DNA from: Streptomyces sp. Ag109_O5-1 | Lineage (GTDB): Bacteria; Actinomycetota; Actinomycetes; Streptomycetales; Streptomycetaceae | NCBI RefSeq assembly: GCF_003814875.1 | Contig: NZ_RKQF01000001.1 | Span: 3,038,001-3,102,000, forward strand | DNA: 64,000 nucleotides | Direction of reading: 5' to 3' | In this document: positions 1-8,493 of the stretch, piece by piece | How the letters are laid out: the number at the start of each line of letters is the position of its first letter | Numbering within the stretch: the first letter of the stretch is position 1 | Translations under genes and position numbers: made by a program | Notes under the pieces: model-generated | Seen by the model: only the letters and a program-made list of their open reading frames with translations | Told to the model about the DNA's origin: nothing | Databases searched by the model: none

Positions 1-783
1 CTCGCTGTCGTCGGACTCGGCGAGCCGCACCAGCTCCAGCCGCTCCATGGCCTGCCGGGTCAGCGACCAGCGGCGGGAGAGGTAACGGCTGGTGATGAGC
101 TTCTGCTCCGGGTGGCCGGGCAGCCAGCCCTTGCCGGCGCGCAGCAGCTTGTCGACCTCCTCGGAGGAGACCCAGTAGTGCTTGGCGTCGTCGAGGACGG
201 GGAGCAGGACGTAGAGGTGGCGCAGTGCCTCGGAGAGGGTGAGCGTCTCGGACTCCAGGACGAGACCGACGTACCGCGAGTCCCCCCACTCCGGGAACGC
301 GGCGTCCAGGGCGACCGGTGCGGCGGTCACCGTCCAGCCGAGCGGCTCGAAGAGGCGTCGTACCAGCTCCGGGCCGCCGCGGGCGGGCAGCGCGGGCACC
401 TCGACGCGCAGCGGCAGCGCGGCGGCGGCCCGCTCGGGGCGGGCCTTGCACACACCGCGCATCGCGCTGGAGAAGACGTTGCCGATCGCCACGGCGAGCA
501 GTGAGGAGGCCGCGTAGGGGCGGTCGTTGACGTACTGCGAGAGCGCCGCGTCGGGTGCCCCGCCACGGCCCTTGCCCTTGCCACGCCGGACCAGCGCCAC
601 CGCGTCGACCTCCAGCAACAGCGCCGCCGTGCAGCGCGCGGTATCCGCCTCGGGGTAGAAGACGTGCGCGATGCCGTAGGAGGTCGAGAAGGTCTGCGCG
701 TTGTCGGGGTGCTTGTGCAGCAGGAACCCGAGGTCGGTCGCGGGACGTTCGTCGGTGCCGGTGGTGGTGATCGTCAGAAACAC
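1..783 (-). CDS. hen1: Hen1 RNA 3'-terminal 2'-O-methyltransferase, N-terminal part
   Basis: Bacterial Hen1 methylates the 2'-OH of the 3'-terminal ribose of RNA, usually together with the Pnkp RNA-repair ligase. I recognise it from the N-terminal region (TITTTGTDERPATDLGFLL, then a HKHPDNAQTF block). Only 261 codons are visible; the methyltransferase domain, and probably pnkp downstream, lie off the left edge. The frame stays open to base 1. The start is taken as GTG at 783, with GAGG about 9 nt upstream. It belongs to the host chromosome flank, not the phage element. Confidence 0.85.
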   Translation of the reverse strand, partial: MFLTITTTGTDERPATDLGFLLHKHPDNAQTFSTSYGIAHVFYPEADTARCTAALLLEVDAVALVRRGKGKGRGGAPDAALSQYVNDRPYAASSLLAVAIGNVFSSAMRGVCKARPERAAAALPLRVEVPALPARGGPELVRRLFEPLGWTVTAAPVALDAAFPEWGDSRYVGLVLESETLTLSEALRHLYVLLPVLDDAKHYWVSSEEVDKLLRAGKGWLPGHPEQKLITSRYLSRRWSLTRQAMERLELVRLAESDDSE

Positions 784-999
784 GGTGGGTCGCCTCGGAA
801 AAGGGTCAGGGAAAGGTGCGAAGGCGCTGGTCGTGCGCTTGCCCGCGGTTCCAACGTACCGAGGAACACGGGGTGGGGGCGCGGAATTTCTTCCGGGCCG
901 CGTACTCCGGTGGAAGTGCCGCGGTGTGCCGTCTGTCGGCTGCGGCGCCGTCGTGGCTGATCGCGCCCACGCGGCGGAGCCGCATAGTGATACAGCCCC

Positions 1000-1016
1000 G
1001 CGCCCCTTCGGGGCGC
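1000..1016 (-). terminator. Hairpin terminator after the lipoprotein gene
   Basis: A perfect 7-bp stem (GCGCCCC / GGGGCGC) with a TTC loop lies 11 nt beyond the stop of the minus-strand lipoprotein gene and ahead of hen1. It is a typical GC-rich actinobacterial terminator without a clear U-tract. Confidence 0.5.
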
Positions 1017-1027
1017 TGCCGACCCGC

Positions 1028-1957
1028 TCAGCCGTCGGCTCGTTTCCAGGCGCCGACGCCGAGTCTGCCCGTGGTGCCGAGATCCAGTTCCGGGGTGACG
1101 ATCACGGGGTCGGCGCCGGGCTTCGCCAGGACACGGACGTAGGGCACGTTCACCGCGGTGCTGCCCGCCAGGGTGGTGTTGCGCCAGATCAGGCCGGACA
1201 GGGCGGTCTCACCGGGCTTGAGGGTGAGGGGGGCGGGCGGTTCGTCGTAGCCGGTTCCCATGGCGACGGCGGCGCCTCCGTGCAGGACGCGTATGCCGTC
1301 GACGGGCCGGTGGTCCTCGTCGAGGAGGCTCAGCTCCGGATAGCCGTCGAGCGAGTAGTCCCGTTCTCCGCAGTTCTGCAGGTGGAGTCCTACGACACGC
1401 AGACCCATCGCGGCGTCGCCGTCGTCGGCCCACAGCCGTACACCGGAGGAGGGGCAGGCGCCGGTCTTGTCCGGCGCCTCGTCGGCGGGGACCTTGGTGA
1501 CCTGCTCGATCTTCACCCTGGTCACGGGTGAGGCGCCGGGGGTGAGCACGCCCAGGCCGACGGTTCCGTTCTTGCTGCGGCCCGGCGCGACCCCGCGCAC
1601 GGTCAGCTTCTTGTTGCCCATGACCGCGCCGGTGTCCGTGGTGAAGGCGAAGATCACGGTGTAGGTCATGGCTTCGTCGCCGTCGTTGCTGACCTGGTAG
1701 GCGGCGGAGACACCCGAGTCACCGGGCAGCCGGTCCGCGTGGACCGAGCCCGGCGAGGCGGACGGGGTCGGGGAGGCGGAGGGGATGGTGACCGAGGTGA
1801 TCCGGACGCCGTCCACCGGGGGGTCGGTGACGGTGGCGCGGGGCGCCGGGACCGCCGCGCCGGGGCCGCCGCTCGTGCCCGCGTGCTCCCCGCCGCAGGC
1901 CGTGGCCAGGAACAGGGCGACGGCGGGGGCGAGGAGACGGGGGTGGGGTCTGCGCAT
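1028..1957 (-). CDS. Secreted lipoprotein with DUF4232-like domain
   Basis: Predicted lipoprotein of 309 residues, anchored outside the cytoplasmic membrane; its molecular role is unknown. The N-terminus is charged (MRRPHPR), then hydrophobic, ending in a lipobox-like LATAC with the lipidated Cys at 21. A Pro/Ala/Thr-rich linker follows (about 25-75). The C-terminal half (about 165-305) resembles DUF4232: two spaced cysteines (C168, C196), a LHLQNCG segment and DGYPELSLLDE. ATG start with GGGGTGA upstream. It stands alone between hen1 and the LLM oxidoreductase gene. Confidence 0.75.
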   Translation of the reverse strand: MRRPHPRLLAPAVALFLATACGGEHAGTSGGPGAAVPAPRATVTDPPVDGVRITSVTIPSASPTPSASPGSVHADRLPGDSGVSAAYQVSNDGDEAMTYTVIFAFTTDTGAVMGNKKLTVRGVAPGRSKNGTVGLGVLTPGASPVTRVKIEQVTKVPADEAPDKTGACPSSGVRLWADDGDAAMGLRVVGLHLQNCGERDYSLDGYPELSLLDEDHRPVDGIRVLHGGAAVAMGTGYDEPPAPLTLKPGETALSGLIWRNTTLAGSTAVNVPYVRVLAKPGADPVIVTPELDLGTTGRLGVGAWKRADG

Positions 1958-2058
1958 CCGGTCACCCCATCAGGGCGGGCTCCGGACCACTGTGGTGGAA
2001 GCCACTCCTCCGGTCACAGCCGTGTCACAGCCGACCGGATGCGCGGACCCCTTGCCGG

Positions 2059-2982
2059 TTACGACAGTTGGGACTGGACCTGGGCCGAGATCAGCTCCAG
2101 GTGGTCCAGGTCGGAGAGGTCGAGGATCTGGAGGTAGAAACGCTGGGAGCCGATCTCGGCGTAGCGGCCGATCTTCTCGACGACCTCGGCCGGGGTGCCG
2201 GCCAGGCCGTTCGTCTTCAGCTCGTCGACCTCGCGGCCGATGGCCGCGGCGCGGCGGGCGACCTCCTGGTCGTCCTTGCCGACACAGACCACGAGGGCGT
2301 TGGAGTAGGTCAGGTCGTCGGCCTTGCGGCCGGCCGCCTCGACTGCGGCGCGGACCCGGCCGAACTGGGTCGCGCTGTCCTCGACCGAGGCGAACGGCAT
2401 GTTGAACTCGTCGGCGTAACGCGCCGTCAGCTTCGGGGTGCGGGTCGCACCGTGACCGCCGATCAGCACCGGGATCCGCGCCTGGGCGGGCTTGGGCAGC
2501 GCGGGCGAGTCGGTCAGGTCGTAGTAGGTGCCGTGGAAGTCGAAGGTGTCGCCGAGCTTGGTCTGCCACAGGCCGGTGACGATCGCCAGCTGCTCCTCAA
2601 GACGGCCGAACTTCTCCTTCGGGAAGGGGATGCCGTACGCCTTGTGCTCCTCCTCGAACCAGCCGGCGCCCAGGCCGAGTTCGACGCGGCCGCCGGACAT
2701 CTGGTCGACCTGGGCGACCTGGATGGCGAGCACGCCCGGCAGCCGGAACGTGCCGGCGGTCATCAGGGTGCCGAGGCGGATCCGCTTGGTCTCCCGGGCG
2801 AGACCGGCGAGGGTGATCCAGGCGTCGGTGGGGCCGGGCAGGCCGTCCACGTCGCCCATCTTCAGGTAGTGGTCGGAGCGGAAGAAGGCGTCGAAGCCGA
2901 GGTCCTCGGTGGCCTTGGCGACGGCGAGGAGGGTGTCGTAGCTCGCGCCCTGCTGGGGCTCGGTGAAGATGCGAAGATCCAT
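2059..2982 (-). CDS. LLM-class F420-dependent oxidoreductase
   Basis: A 307-residue flavin/F420-dependent oxidoreductase of the luciferase-like monooxygenase superfamily, expected to be a cytosolic TIM barrel. Recognisable parts are the strand-1 start (MDLRIFTEPQQG), RSDHYL at about 35-40, the family signature ELGLGAGWFEEEHKAYGIPF at 101-120, and IPVLIGGHG near 190. Length is normal for the F420 subgroup. The substrate cannot be inferred. It is transcribed alone on the minus strand in the host flank. Confidence 0.85.
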   Translation of the reverse strand: MDLRIFTEPQQGASYDTLLAVAKATEDLGFDAFFRSDHYLKMGDVDGLPGPTDAWITLAGLARETKRIRLGTLMTAGTFRLPGVLAIQVAQVDQMSGGRVELGLGAGWFEEEHKAYGIPFPKEKFGRLEEQLAIVTGLWQTKLGDTFDFHGTYYDLTDSPALPKPAQARIPVLIGGHGATRTPKLTARYADEFNMPFASVEDSATQFGRVRAAVEAAGRKADDLTYSNALVVCVGKDDQEVARRAAAIGREVDELKTNGLAGTPAEVVEKIGRYAEIGSQRFYLQILDLSDLDHLELISAQVQSQLS

Positions 2983-3224
2983 GCCCCCATCCTGCCTGGC
3001 ACGGGCCCCGTCAACAGCATTGGTACCGGCCGTCCCGCGCGTCCCCGCCCCGGGTGAATATCGCCGACGGCGGGGCGCGGGGCGGGGCGGGCCAGTGACC
3101 GGCCTCTTCGGTGATCGTTTGGGGGTGGGGAGCCGGGCCGTCCGGCACCCGCGCCGGACGGTCTCCGCCGCCGCGCGTCATATGTGGCCCGCCGACGGCG
3201 GGCCGGGGGGCCGGGGAGGCCGTC

Positions 3225-3380
3225 TTGTCCGAAGAGTCCGTTCCACAGCAGGGTGGACCCACCGGTCAGCCGAAGGGACTGCTCCAGCAGATGGAGGAAC
3301 TCATGGCGGCGCTGAACGCGGAGCTGTCCGATCTCCACCGTTCCGCCATGGATTCTTCCACGGCGGACGAGAGGCTCTAA
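3225..3380 (+). CDS. Small hydrophilic protein (51 aa)
   Basis: Short protein of unknown function. I chose the TTG at 3225 because GGGGAGG sits 6-8 nt upstream; the frame is open further back but without a better ribosome site. The product starts with SEESVPQQGG and ends in an acidic amphipathic helix (about 19-45). It converges on the DUF6099-like gene and overlaps its 3' end by 4 bp. I do not recognise the family. Confidence 0.5.
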   Translation: MSEESVPQQGGPTGQPKGLLQQMEELMAALNAELSDLHRSAMDSSTADERL

Positions 3381-3835
3381 CCGTCCCGGACCTCCTCCCG
3401 GGCCGCCAGTTTGCGGAGCATCTCCAGGACCCGGTCCCGGGACTCGTCTGCCGCATCGATCGCCTCCATGCACTGCCAGTACGTCGTCTCGTCGGCCGCG
3501 GCGCTGGCCATGCCGACCAGCGCGATACCGACCTCGGCGAGGAGGCCGCCGAGGGAGAGAAGCGTCTTGCGTGCGTCGTCCAGCTCCGTGAGCTGGGCGG
3601 CGCGCAGGGTGCCGGGGTCCAGGTCCGGGGTGGTGAGGACCCCGCAGCCCCGGCCCGCCAGCTCGGTCAGACCGAGGGCCTCGCCGCGCAGCTCGGGCGG
3701 GCCGGAGACGGCCAGCCTGCTGCCGATCGCCTGGGCCAGGGCCTGGGCCTGCCACACCTCGGTCATCAGTTCCGGTACACCCGCGCCGTGCGCCAGCGCC
3801 CGTCTGCTCGCCACGATGAGCCGCATCGCGTCCAT
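3377..3835 (-). CDS. DUF6099-like protein
   Basis: A 152-residue, mostly helical cytosolic protein of unknown function. The segments RLIVASRRALAH, VWQAQALAQAIGSRLAV and GPPELRGEALGL are what I associate with the Streptomyces family DUF6099; this is recognition from memory, not a search. The ATG start at 3835 lies downstream of a 12-bp palindrome (GTAGTTCACTAC, 3880-3891) that may be an operator. It is the last host-type gene before the integrase. Confidence 0.6.
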   Translation of the reverse strand: MDAMRLIVASRRALAHGAGVPELMTEVWQAQALAQAIGSRLAVSGPPELRGEALGLTELAGRGCGVLTTPDLDPGTLRAAQLTELDDARKTLLSLGGLLAEVGIALVGMASAAADETTYWQCMEAIDAADESRDRVLEMLRKLAAREEVRDG

Positions 3836-4251
3836 CAGTCGCCCCGTCCCCGTCGGTCCGAACCGCCTTGCTGCACTCAGTAGTTCACTACCCAGAGTGA
3901 GGGCGCGCGAGACGTAAAGCCAGAGGAAGACGGAAATCTGTGGACAACAATTCGGATTCGGGCGAGGTTTTGGCTACGGAACGTTAAATCGGAGTGCGGT
4001 ACTCCTCCCTGACACCCCGCCAGGCGGGCGGGAACCGGAGGAGGACCCCACAGCCGGAGACGGTCGCCGTGCACACGCCGCATGCCGAGTCCGTGAGGTG
4101 TCGTGGGACTACACCCCGAGCCCGCCATTGCGAGCCCCCGAAACGCAGTCGGCGCCGCCTCCCTGTGAGGGAGCGCGGCTCCGGCTGCGTCCGGCTGGCA
4201 CCGGCGTGCTGCGGGTGTCCATGGGCAATACGTGGGCAGGTTTTCGGGCGC
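3836..4251. other. Integrase-proximal non-coding region, probable att region
   Basis: These 416 bases lie between the host DUF6099-like gene and the integrase stop codon, where an attL site is expected. I see no tRNA or tmRNA end. Visible structure is a 12-bp palindrome at 3880-3891 (probably the host promoter), an inverted repeat GGAGT/ACTCC at 3991-4005 and a tight CCCGCC/GGCGGG palindrome at 4016-4028. The exact core cannot be fixed because the right junction is not in the window. Confidence 0.35.
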
Positions 4252-5622
4252 TCAGGCGACGCCTCCGAGGCGGTGGGTCGCCTCCAGCCGCTTCTTGTAG
4301 TGGTCGAACTGGCCTTGGATGCAGTGCGCGTACGTGCGCAGGAGGACGGGCACGCTGTTGCCCGCCCACTCCGCAACCTGCGCCGGCGGGATGCCGCTGT
4401 TCAGCCACGTCGTGAGGCAGGTGTGCCGCAGGTCGTAGACCCGCTTACGGAAGGCCATGTCGTCATCGGTCAGCACTGATTTGCGAGCCTTGTACCACAT
4501 CTTCTTGATCACCATGGTGTGCAGCTTCCCGCCTTTGAAGGCGCGCAGGATCAGGTCGCCGGGCTCCAATTCGCGCCGCCTGATCTCTTCGCGGAGGATG
4601 CGGGTGAGTTCCGGGTGACAGGGAACAGGGCGGCTGTCCCCTTCAGCTCGCCCCTTCAAGTGCCGCTTGTCGTAGGACTCCCCAGAGTCAGTCCACTGGG
4701 AGCCGACGTCCGGTGTGGCCTCGTAGAAGACCAACTCTCCCCACTGATCGTCGGCATCCTCGGGGGGCAGGGTCACGTCTCGCACGCGGAGCGCGGTGAC
4801 CTCCTCCGGGCGCGCCCCGGCGTAATACATGGTCGCGAAGAACGCGTGAAGGATCTCGCCCGTTCTGGGTTGGCCATGTACCCACGCAAGTAGGGCTTGC
4901 GCCTGCTCAGGGTTAAGCAGGCGGCGCTTATCCAGCGTGCTCGAGGTCTTGATCCTGTCCCTCATACCCCTTGGTATCGGGTCAGTTTTCAGGACGCCAC
5001 GCTTGATTGCGTGATCGAATATGCCGCTCAGCACATTGCGGTGGCGCCTTCTTGAACTTGCAGCTACAGCCTTGCCATCGAGCCGGGTTTCCATAGCGGT
5101 AAGCACGTCGTCGACCTTCGCCGGGTCTTCCCACGCTGCCATACTGAGCGTGTTGCGTTCGATAAATGCAAGCATGGCCTTCATGTCGGATGGGGCGCTG
5201 TCGCGCTTATTCTTGTTGAAGGCGTATTGCTGGAGCGCTCTGCGCACGGCGACGGGTTCGTAGTGGGGCTCTTTTCTCAGTAGGGCGAGGGTCGCCTTCA
5301 TGAGGGCCTGTGCCATGCTTCTACGGCCGTGCGCAGCAGTCTGGTCCCACACGGCGTCCACGTACTGCACTGCGAAGTCGTACCAGTTGACGGTGGATGC
5401 CTTGGACCCGAGGGAGTCGGGCAGGCCCGTGATCGTGCTGAACGCCTCCCCCTTGCGTGTCGCGGTGACGAGGGTGGAGCGGAACGAGTCGGCCAGTGCC
5501 TGGGTGCCGAGAGTGTCTTGGAACTCATCTCCATTCACTGTCCAGCGCACGACATATGAGGTTTTCCGTACACCCTTGCGAATTCGAATACTACGAATCT
5601 TGACGTCGAATGAGGTATCCAT
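4252..5622 (-). CDS. int: Tyrosine-type site-specific integrase
   Basis: A 456-residue tyrosine recombinase that would catalyse attP x attB integration. A core-binding domain spans about 75-225 and the catalytic domain about 235-440. Catalytic positions: R271 (YAGARPEEVTAL), K323, the HxxR box as YDLRH (Tyr396 replaces the first His, which is common in actinobacterial integrases; R399), H400, and nucleophile Y431 in LLRTYAHC. ATG at 5622 overlaps the xis stop as TGATG, implying translational coupling. A longer open frame upstream is rejected because it runs through xis in another phase. Transcription points toward the left end of the element. Confidence 0.93.
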   Translation of the reverse strand: MDTSFDVKIRSIRIRKGVRKTSYVVRWTVNGDEFQDTLGTQALADSFRSTLVTATRKGEAFSTITGLPDSLGSKASTVNWYDFAVQYVDAVWDQTAAHGRRSMAQALMKATLALLRKEPHYEPVAVRRALQQYAFNKNKRDSAPSDMKAMLAFIERNTLSMAAWEDPAKVDDVLTAMETRLDGKAVAASSRRRHRNVLSGIFDHAIKRGVLKTDPIPRGMRDRIKTSSTLDKRRLLNPEQAQALLAWVHGQPRTGEILHAFFATMYYAGARPEEVTALRVRDVTLPPEDADDQWGELVFYEATPDVGSQWTDSGESYDKRHLKGRAEGDSRPVPCHPELTRILREEIRRRELEPGDLILRAFKGGKLHTMVIKKMWYKARKSVLTDDDMAFRKRVYDLRHTCLTTWLNSGIPPAQVAEWAGNSVPVLLRTYAHCIQGQFDHYKKRLEATHRLGGVA

Positions 5623-5825
5623 CAGTGATTCGCGTCCTCTCGGTCGTCGAGCCAGTTGTCGAGGTCGGTGCGGCGTATACGAAGGTCGCCGTTCGGCAAT
5701 TTGATGCAGCGGGGGGCGCGTTGCTTCGCTCGCCAGTCGTAGAAGGTGGAGCGGGAGATCTGGAGTTCTTCGCAGAGCTCCTTGATGGTGAGCATGTTGC
5801 GCTGCCGAGTGGCCGTGGTGGTCAC
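5622..5825 (-). CDS. xis: Excisionase / AlpA-MerR-type HTH protein
   Basis: A small DNA-binding protein (67 aa) that probably directs excision together with the adjacent integrase. MLTIKELCEELQISRSTFYD forms a winged-helix HTH of the excisionase/MerR type, followed by a basic wing (KLPNGDLRIRRTDLDNW). I prefer GTG at 5825, preceded by GAGAGGAC at a good distance; a GTG at 5855 would add ten residues. The stop codon overlaps the integrase start by one base. Confidence 0.85.
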   Translation of the reverse strand: MTTTATRQRNMLTIKELCEELQISRSTFYDWRAKQRAPRCIKLPNGDLRIRRTDLDNWLDDREDANH

Positions 5826-5944
5826 TTTTCGGTCCTCTCGCGGGGCAGGGGACACCGGGACAGCGGGGGCGGAAGCTGTCCTTGGCGTTCGTGCAGGTCA
5901 GGAAGGGTTTGGGGACAGAGGGACAGGGAGGACACCCGGCGGTG

Positions 5945-6958
5945 TCACTCCCCTGCCTCGCGAGTCGGCGCGTAGTAGGCGCCGCCCGGACCGCGGCGGA
6001 GCTGGTGGTCGTCGGCCATGCGTGCGCAGGTCTTCCGGGCCAGGGAGACGTCGATGCCGGTTGCCTCGGACAGCTGCTTGGGCCGGGCGCCCGGGTTCGC
6101 GCGGACGTAGCGCAGGATGACGGCGCGGGTGTCGCCGATGAGGTGGTCCTCGGCGGGTCCGTCCAGGAGGTGCCAGGCGCCGGTGTCCGTCTGGAAGGAC
6201 AGGGCGTGCTCGGCTTCCTCGACGTCCCGGCCGGTGACGAGGAGCACGCCGTCGGCCTGGCCGCGGCCCCGCTTGAGGACGAGGGTGGCGTCAGCTGCGC
6301 CGGCCATTCCATTGGTGCCGGACACCTCGGTCAGCCAGTCGTCGGAGCTCGCCTTGCGCAGGTGGTGGACCAGGACGACGGAGACGCCGTAATGGTCGGC
6401 GAGCTGCTTGGCATGCCCGACGGCGGCGTAGTCGGCGTCGTACGCGGACGCGCCGATGGGAGCGGCACCGCGGACTTTGGCGAACACGTCGATGACGACG
6501 AGCCGGGCCTGGGTGTTCTGGTCCAGCCACCCGGCGATCATCTCCGCGCCGCCCTGGGGCAGCGGCGGGCACTCGGTGGACAGGGTCAGCCCGGAGGGTG
6601 CAGGCCGGCCGCCGAGGAGCTTGCCCATCCGGTTCTGGAGACGGCGGGCGGTGTCCTCCAGCGCGAGGTACAGCACGGGGCCGCCGTCGACCGGGACGGC
6701 ACCGAACGCCTCGCCGCCGGCCGCGACCGACAAGCCAAGGCCGAGGGCCATCCAGGACTTGCCGACCTTGGGAGGCCCGGCGAGCAGGTTGACGCCCTCG
6801 GAGAGGATGCCGGGGACGGCCCACTTCGGTTCGGGGAACTCCGCGGCCATCAGCTCGTCTGCGGTCCAGGCGCTGCGGAACCCTTCGGCGGGGTTCGGTG
6901 CCTTGGCCCTGCGGCGGCTGTAGAGGGGCGGGACGGCGGTCAGGAGGGCGCTGCTCAT
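5945..6958 (-). CDS. RepA-like RecA-fold ATPase/helicase
   Basis: A 337-residue P-loop ATPase of the RepA/KaiC-like group, likely the phage replicative helicase or loader. Walker A is GPPKVGKS at 61-68, Walker B LVVIDVFAKV near 155, and VSVVLVHHLRKASSDDW is the motif that follows in RepA-type hexameric helicases. A winged helix ends the chain (about 285-335). The ATG at 6958 overlaps the primase-polymerase stop by ATGA, so the two are translationally coupled. Longer upstream frames overlap the primase gene and are rejected. Confidence 0.82.
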   Translation of the reverse strand: MSSALLTAVPPLYSRRRAKAPNPAEGFRSAWTADELMAAEFPEPKWAVPGILSEGVNLLAGPPKVGKSWMALGLGLSVAAGGEAFGAVPVDGGPVLYLALEDTARRLQNRMGKLLGGRPAPSGLTLSTECPPLPQGGAEMIAGWLDQNTQARLVVIDVFAKVRGAAPIGASAYDADYAAVGHAKQLADHYGVSVVLVHHLRKASSDDWLTEVSGTNGMAGAADATLVLKRGRGQADGVLLVTGRDVEEAEHALSFQTDTGAWHLLDGPAEDHLIGDTRAVILRYVRANPGARPKQLSEATGIDVSLARKTCARMADDHQLRRGPGGAYYAPTREAGE

Positions 6959-7833
6959 GCCGCCACCGTCCGGGGGCGCTTCGCGCCGGCGCGCAGGCCG
7001 GAGACGATGGTGTTGCGTGCTTCGCGCTCGCCCTGGCCCACCTGTACGGCGGCAGCCGACAGCCACGCGGTGACGTCGCCCTCGGCCAAGGCTCCCCCGG
7101 CGACGAGTTGCCCGAGCGCCACGGCCGCCCGGTAGAGGGTGGTGTTGCGCTCGCCGGGCTGGGAGCCGGTCACCTTGGCCAACTCGGCGTTGAGGGCGCT
7201 GCGGAGGTACGCGGCGCGGCGGCCGCCGACCAGCGGCACCGTGACGGGTGCCGGCGGGGGCGTCGGAGCCGGATAGAGAAGATCGGCAATCCATCGGGGT
7301 AGCAGTGCGGGCGGGTTGTCGCGCACCACCTGGTAGGGCTTGCCGCCCACGATGCTGCCTGCGGCGACGACGTAGCCACCGGCCGCGCGGGTGTCGACCT
7401 TCCATCCCAACTTGCCTGCGCTGTTGCGCAGTTCGGCGCCCTGGGGGGCGGTGAAGTACAGGTGTGTGCCCCCGCTGGCGGTACGGACGGTGTAGGTGTC
7501 GTCCGGGTACGGCTGGCCGTGGCGCTCGCAGAGCGCGGCGAGAACGTCGGTGCCGTCGGTGATGCCAGACTCGTTCCACGGGGCGCGCGGGGTGTCCTCG
7601 GCGTTCTTCGGGATGTCTAGGTCGACGACGACGAGGCGGGCCGGGCCGGTGGCGATTGCGATGTTGTACGGGCCGTGTCCCCAGCAGCGGGTGATGCGGG
7701 CGCACTCGGTCGTTGCTCGGGCCTCCCAGGCGCGGACGGCGGGCCGCTTGGCGCCGGGGGACAAGGGGAAGACGTGCCAGCCACGTGAGGCGAGGCTCTG
7801 CGCGGTGCGCAGCGCTGCGGCGTGATGGGTCAT
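6955..7833 (-). CDS. Bifunctional DNA primase/polymerase (prim-pol)
   Basis: A 292-residue AEP-superfamily primase-polymerase for phage or plasmid replication. The prim-pol fold occupies about 5-190, with metal ligands D71 and D73 (VVVDLDIP), H124 in GGTHLYF and a GGYVVAAGS segment after it. The C-terminal part is a short helical region (GERNTTLYRAAVALG) common in actinophage versions. Start at 7833, immediately upstream of the RepA-like ATPase gene, which it overlaps by 4 bp. A standard replication pair. Confidence 0.88.
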   Translation of the reverse strand: MTHHAAALRTAQSLASRGWHVFPLSPGAKRPAVRAWEARATTECARITRCWGHGPYNIAIATGPARLVVVDLDIPKNAEDTPRAPWNESGITDGTDVLAALCERHGQPYPDDTYTVRTASGGTHLYFTAPQGAELRNSAGKLGWKVDTRAAGGYVVAAGSIVGGKPYQVVRDNPPALLPRWIADLLYPAPTPPPAPVTVPLVGGRRAAYLRSALNAELAKVTGSQPGERNTTLYRAAVALGQLVAGGALAEGDVTAWLSAAAVQVGQGEREARNTIVSGLRAGAKRPRTVAA

Positions 7834-7967
7834 GCTGGTGGTGCTCCTGTGCTTGTTCCGTAGATGGGAGTGCCGGGGACGGCGGCTGCTTTGGTCGGTT
7901 GACCGCCGCCCCCCGGCGGAGTGCTTGCTGCGGCCGGCCTGGCGGCTCGCGGCGGGGTGAAACGCAG

Positions 7968-8000
7968 CTGGCCGTCACCTCCTATCGAGGTGACGGCCAG
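7968..8000 (-). terminator. Perfect 14-bp stem-loop downstream of endonuclease VII gene
   Basis: CTGGCCGTCACCTC pairs perfectly with GAGGTGACGGCCAG around a 5-nt loop (CTATC), 20 nt after the stop of the endonuclease VII gene and 135 nt before the prim-pol start. No U-tract follows on either strand. It is probably an attenuating terminator or a 3'-end processing hairpin inside the early operon. The surrounding 7834-8019 carries no convincing gene. Confidence 0.6.
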
Positions 8001-8019
8001 TGCGATACGTGGAGGAGAG

Positions 8020-8493
8020 CTAGAACCCTGGTGGCAGCGGGGTGTCGGCATCGGCCAGGTAGGTTCGGGCGTCAGCTACCCAGCTCGCGGACTCAAGGAA
8101 GCCGAGCGCGATGTTGCAGCCCTGGCAGACCAGCCCGCGGACCCTGCCAGTCTCGTGATCGTGGTCGACGCTGACGGCCTCGCGCGTGCAGATTGGGATG
8201 GCGCACTTACCGTCCTGTTCGAAGTACATGGCCTCGAACATCGCCTTGTCGACGCCGTACCGCTGCACCAGCATGCGGTAGCGGTCGTCGGGAGCGCACA
8301 CGTCGCAGACGCGCTTCGGGTTCCCGCCCTTGGGGGCTATGGGGATCGGCCCCCAGCACTGCTTGCATGGGTACGCGTCGCCCCGCTCGGCCCTCTTCTT
8401 CGCGATGTACCTGCGGCTGGCCTCCACCCTGCACGGCTTGCACTGGCCGTTCGGGTACCGCTCCGTGTGCTTCGTGCAGCAGCTCTCACGCAT
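8020..8493 (-). CDS. Endonuclease VII-like recombination nuclease, copy A
   Basis: A 157-residue zinc-dependent His-Me finger nuclease of the T4 endonuclease VII family, which resolves branched DNA during phage replication and packaging. Four zinc cysteines form CKQC and CDVC pairs; the active-site motif is SVDHDHETGRVRGLVCQGCN. I chose ATG at 8493, which overlaps the upstream gene's stop by 8 bp and has GGGAG about 7 nt before it, rather than a start 13 codons earlier. A close paralogue precedes it. Confidence 0.88.
   Translation of the reverse strand: MRESCCTKHTERYPNGQCKPCRVEASRRYIAKKRAERGDAYPCKQCWGPIPIAPKGGNPKRVCDVCAPDDRYRMLVQRYGVDKAMFEAMYFEQDGKCAIPICTREAVSVDHDHETGRVRGLVCQGCNIALGFLESASWVADARTYLADADTPLPPGF

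Noticed and set aside
2068..3057. 329-codon plus-strand frame opposite the LLM oxidoreductase
   Set aside because: Antisense frame; the minus-strand product has the full LLM signature.
3836..4251. tRNA gene as integration site
   Set aside because: No T-loop GTTCRA motif or cloverleaf arms found on either strand.
4252..6312. 686-residue form of the integrase
   Set aside because: The extra N-terminus overlaps xis and the ATPase gene out of phase and is Pro/Arg/Ser-rich; TGATG coupling at 5622 marks the real start.
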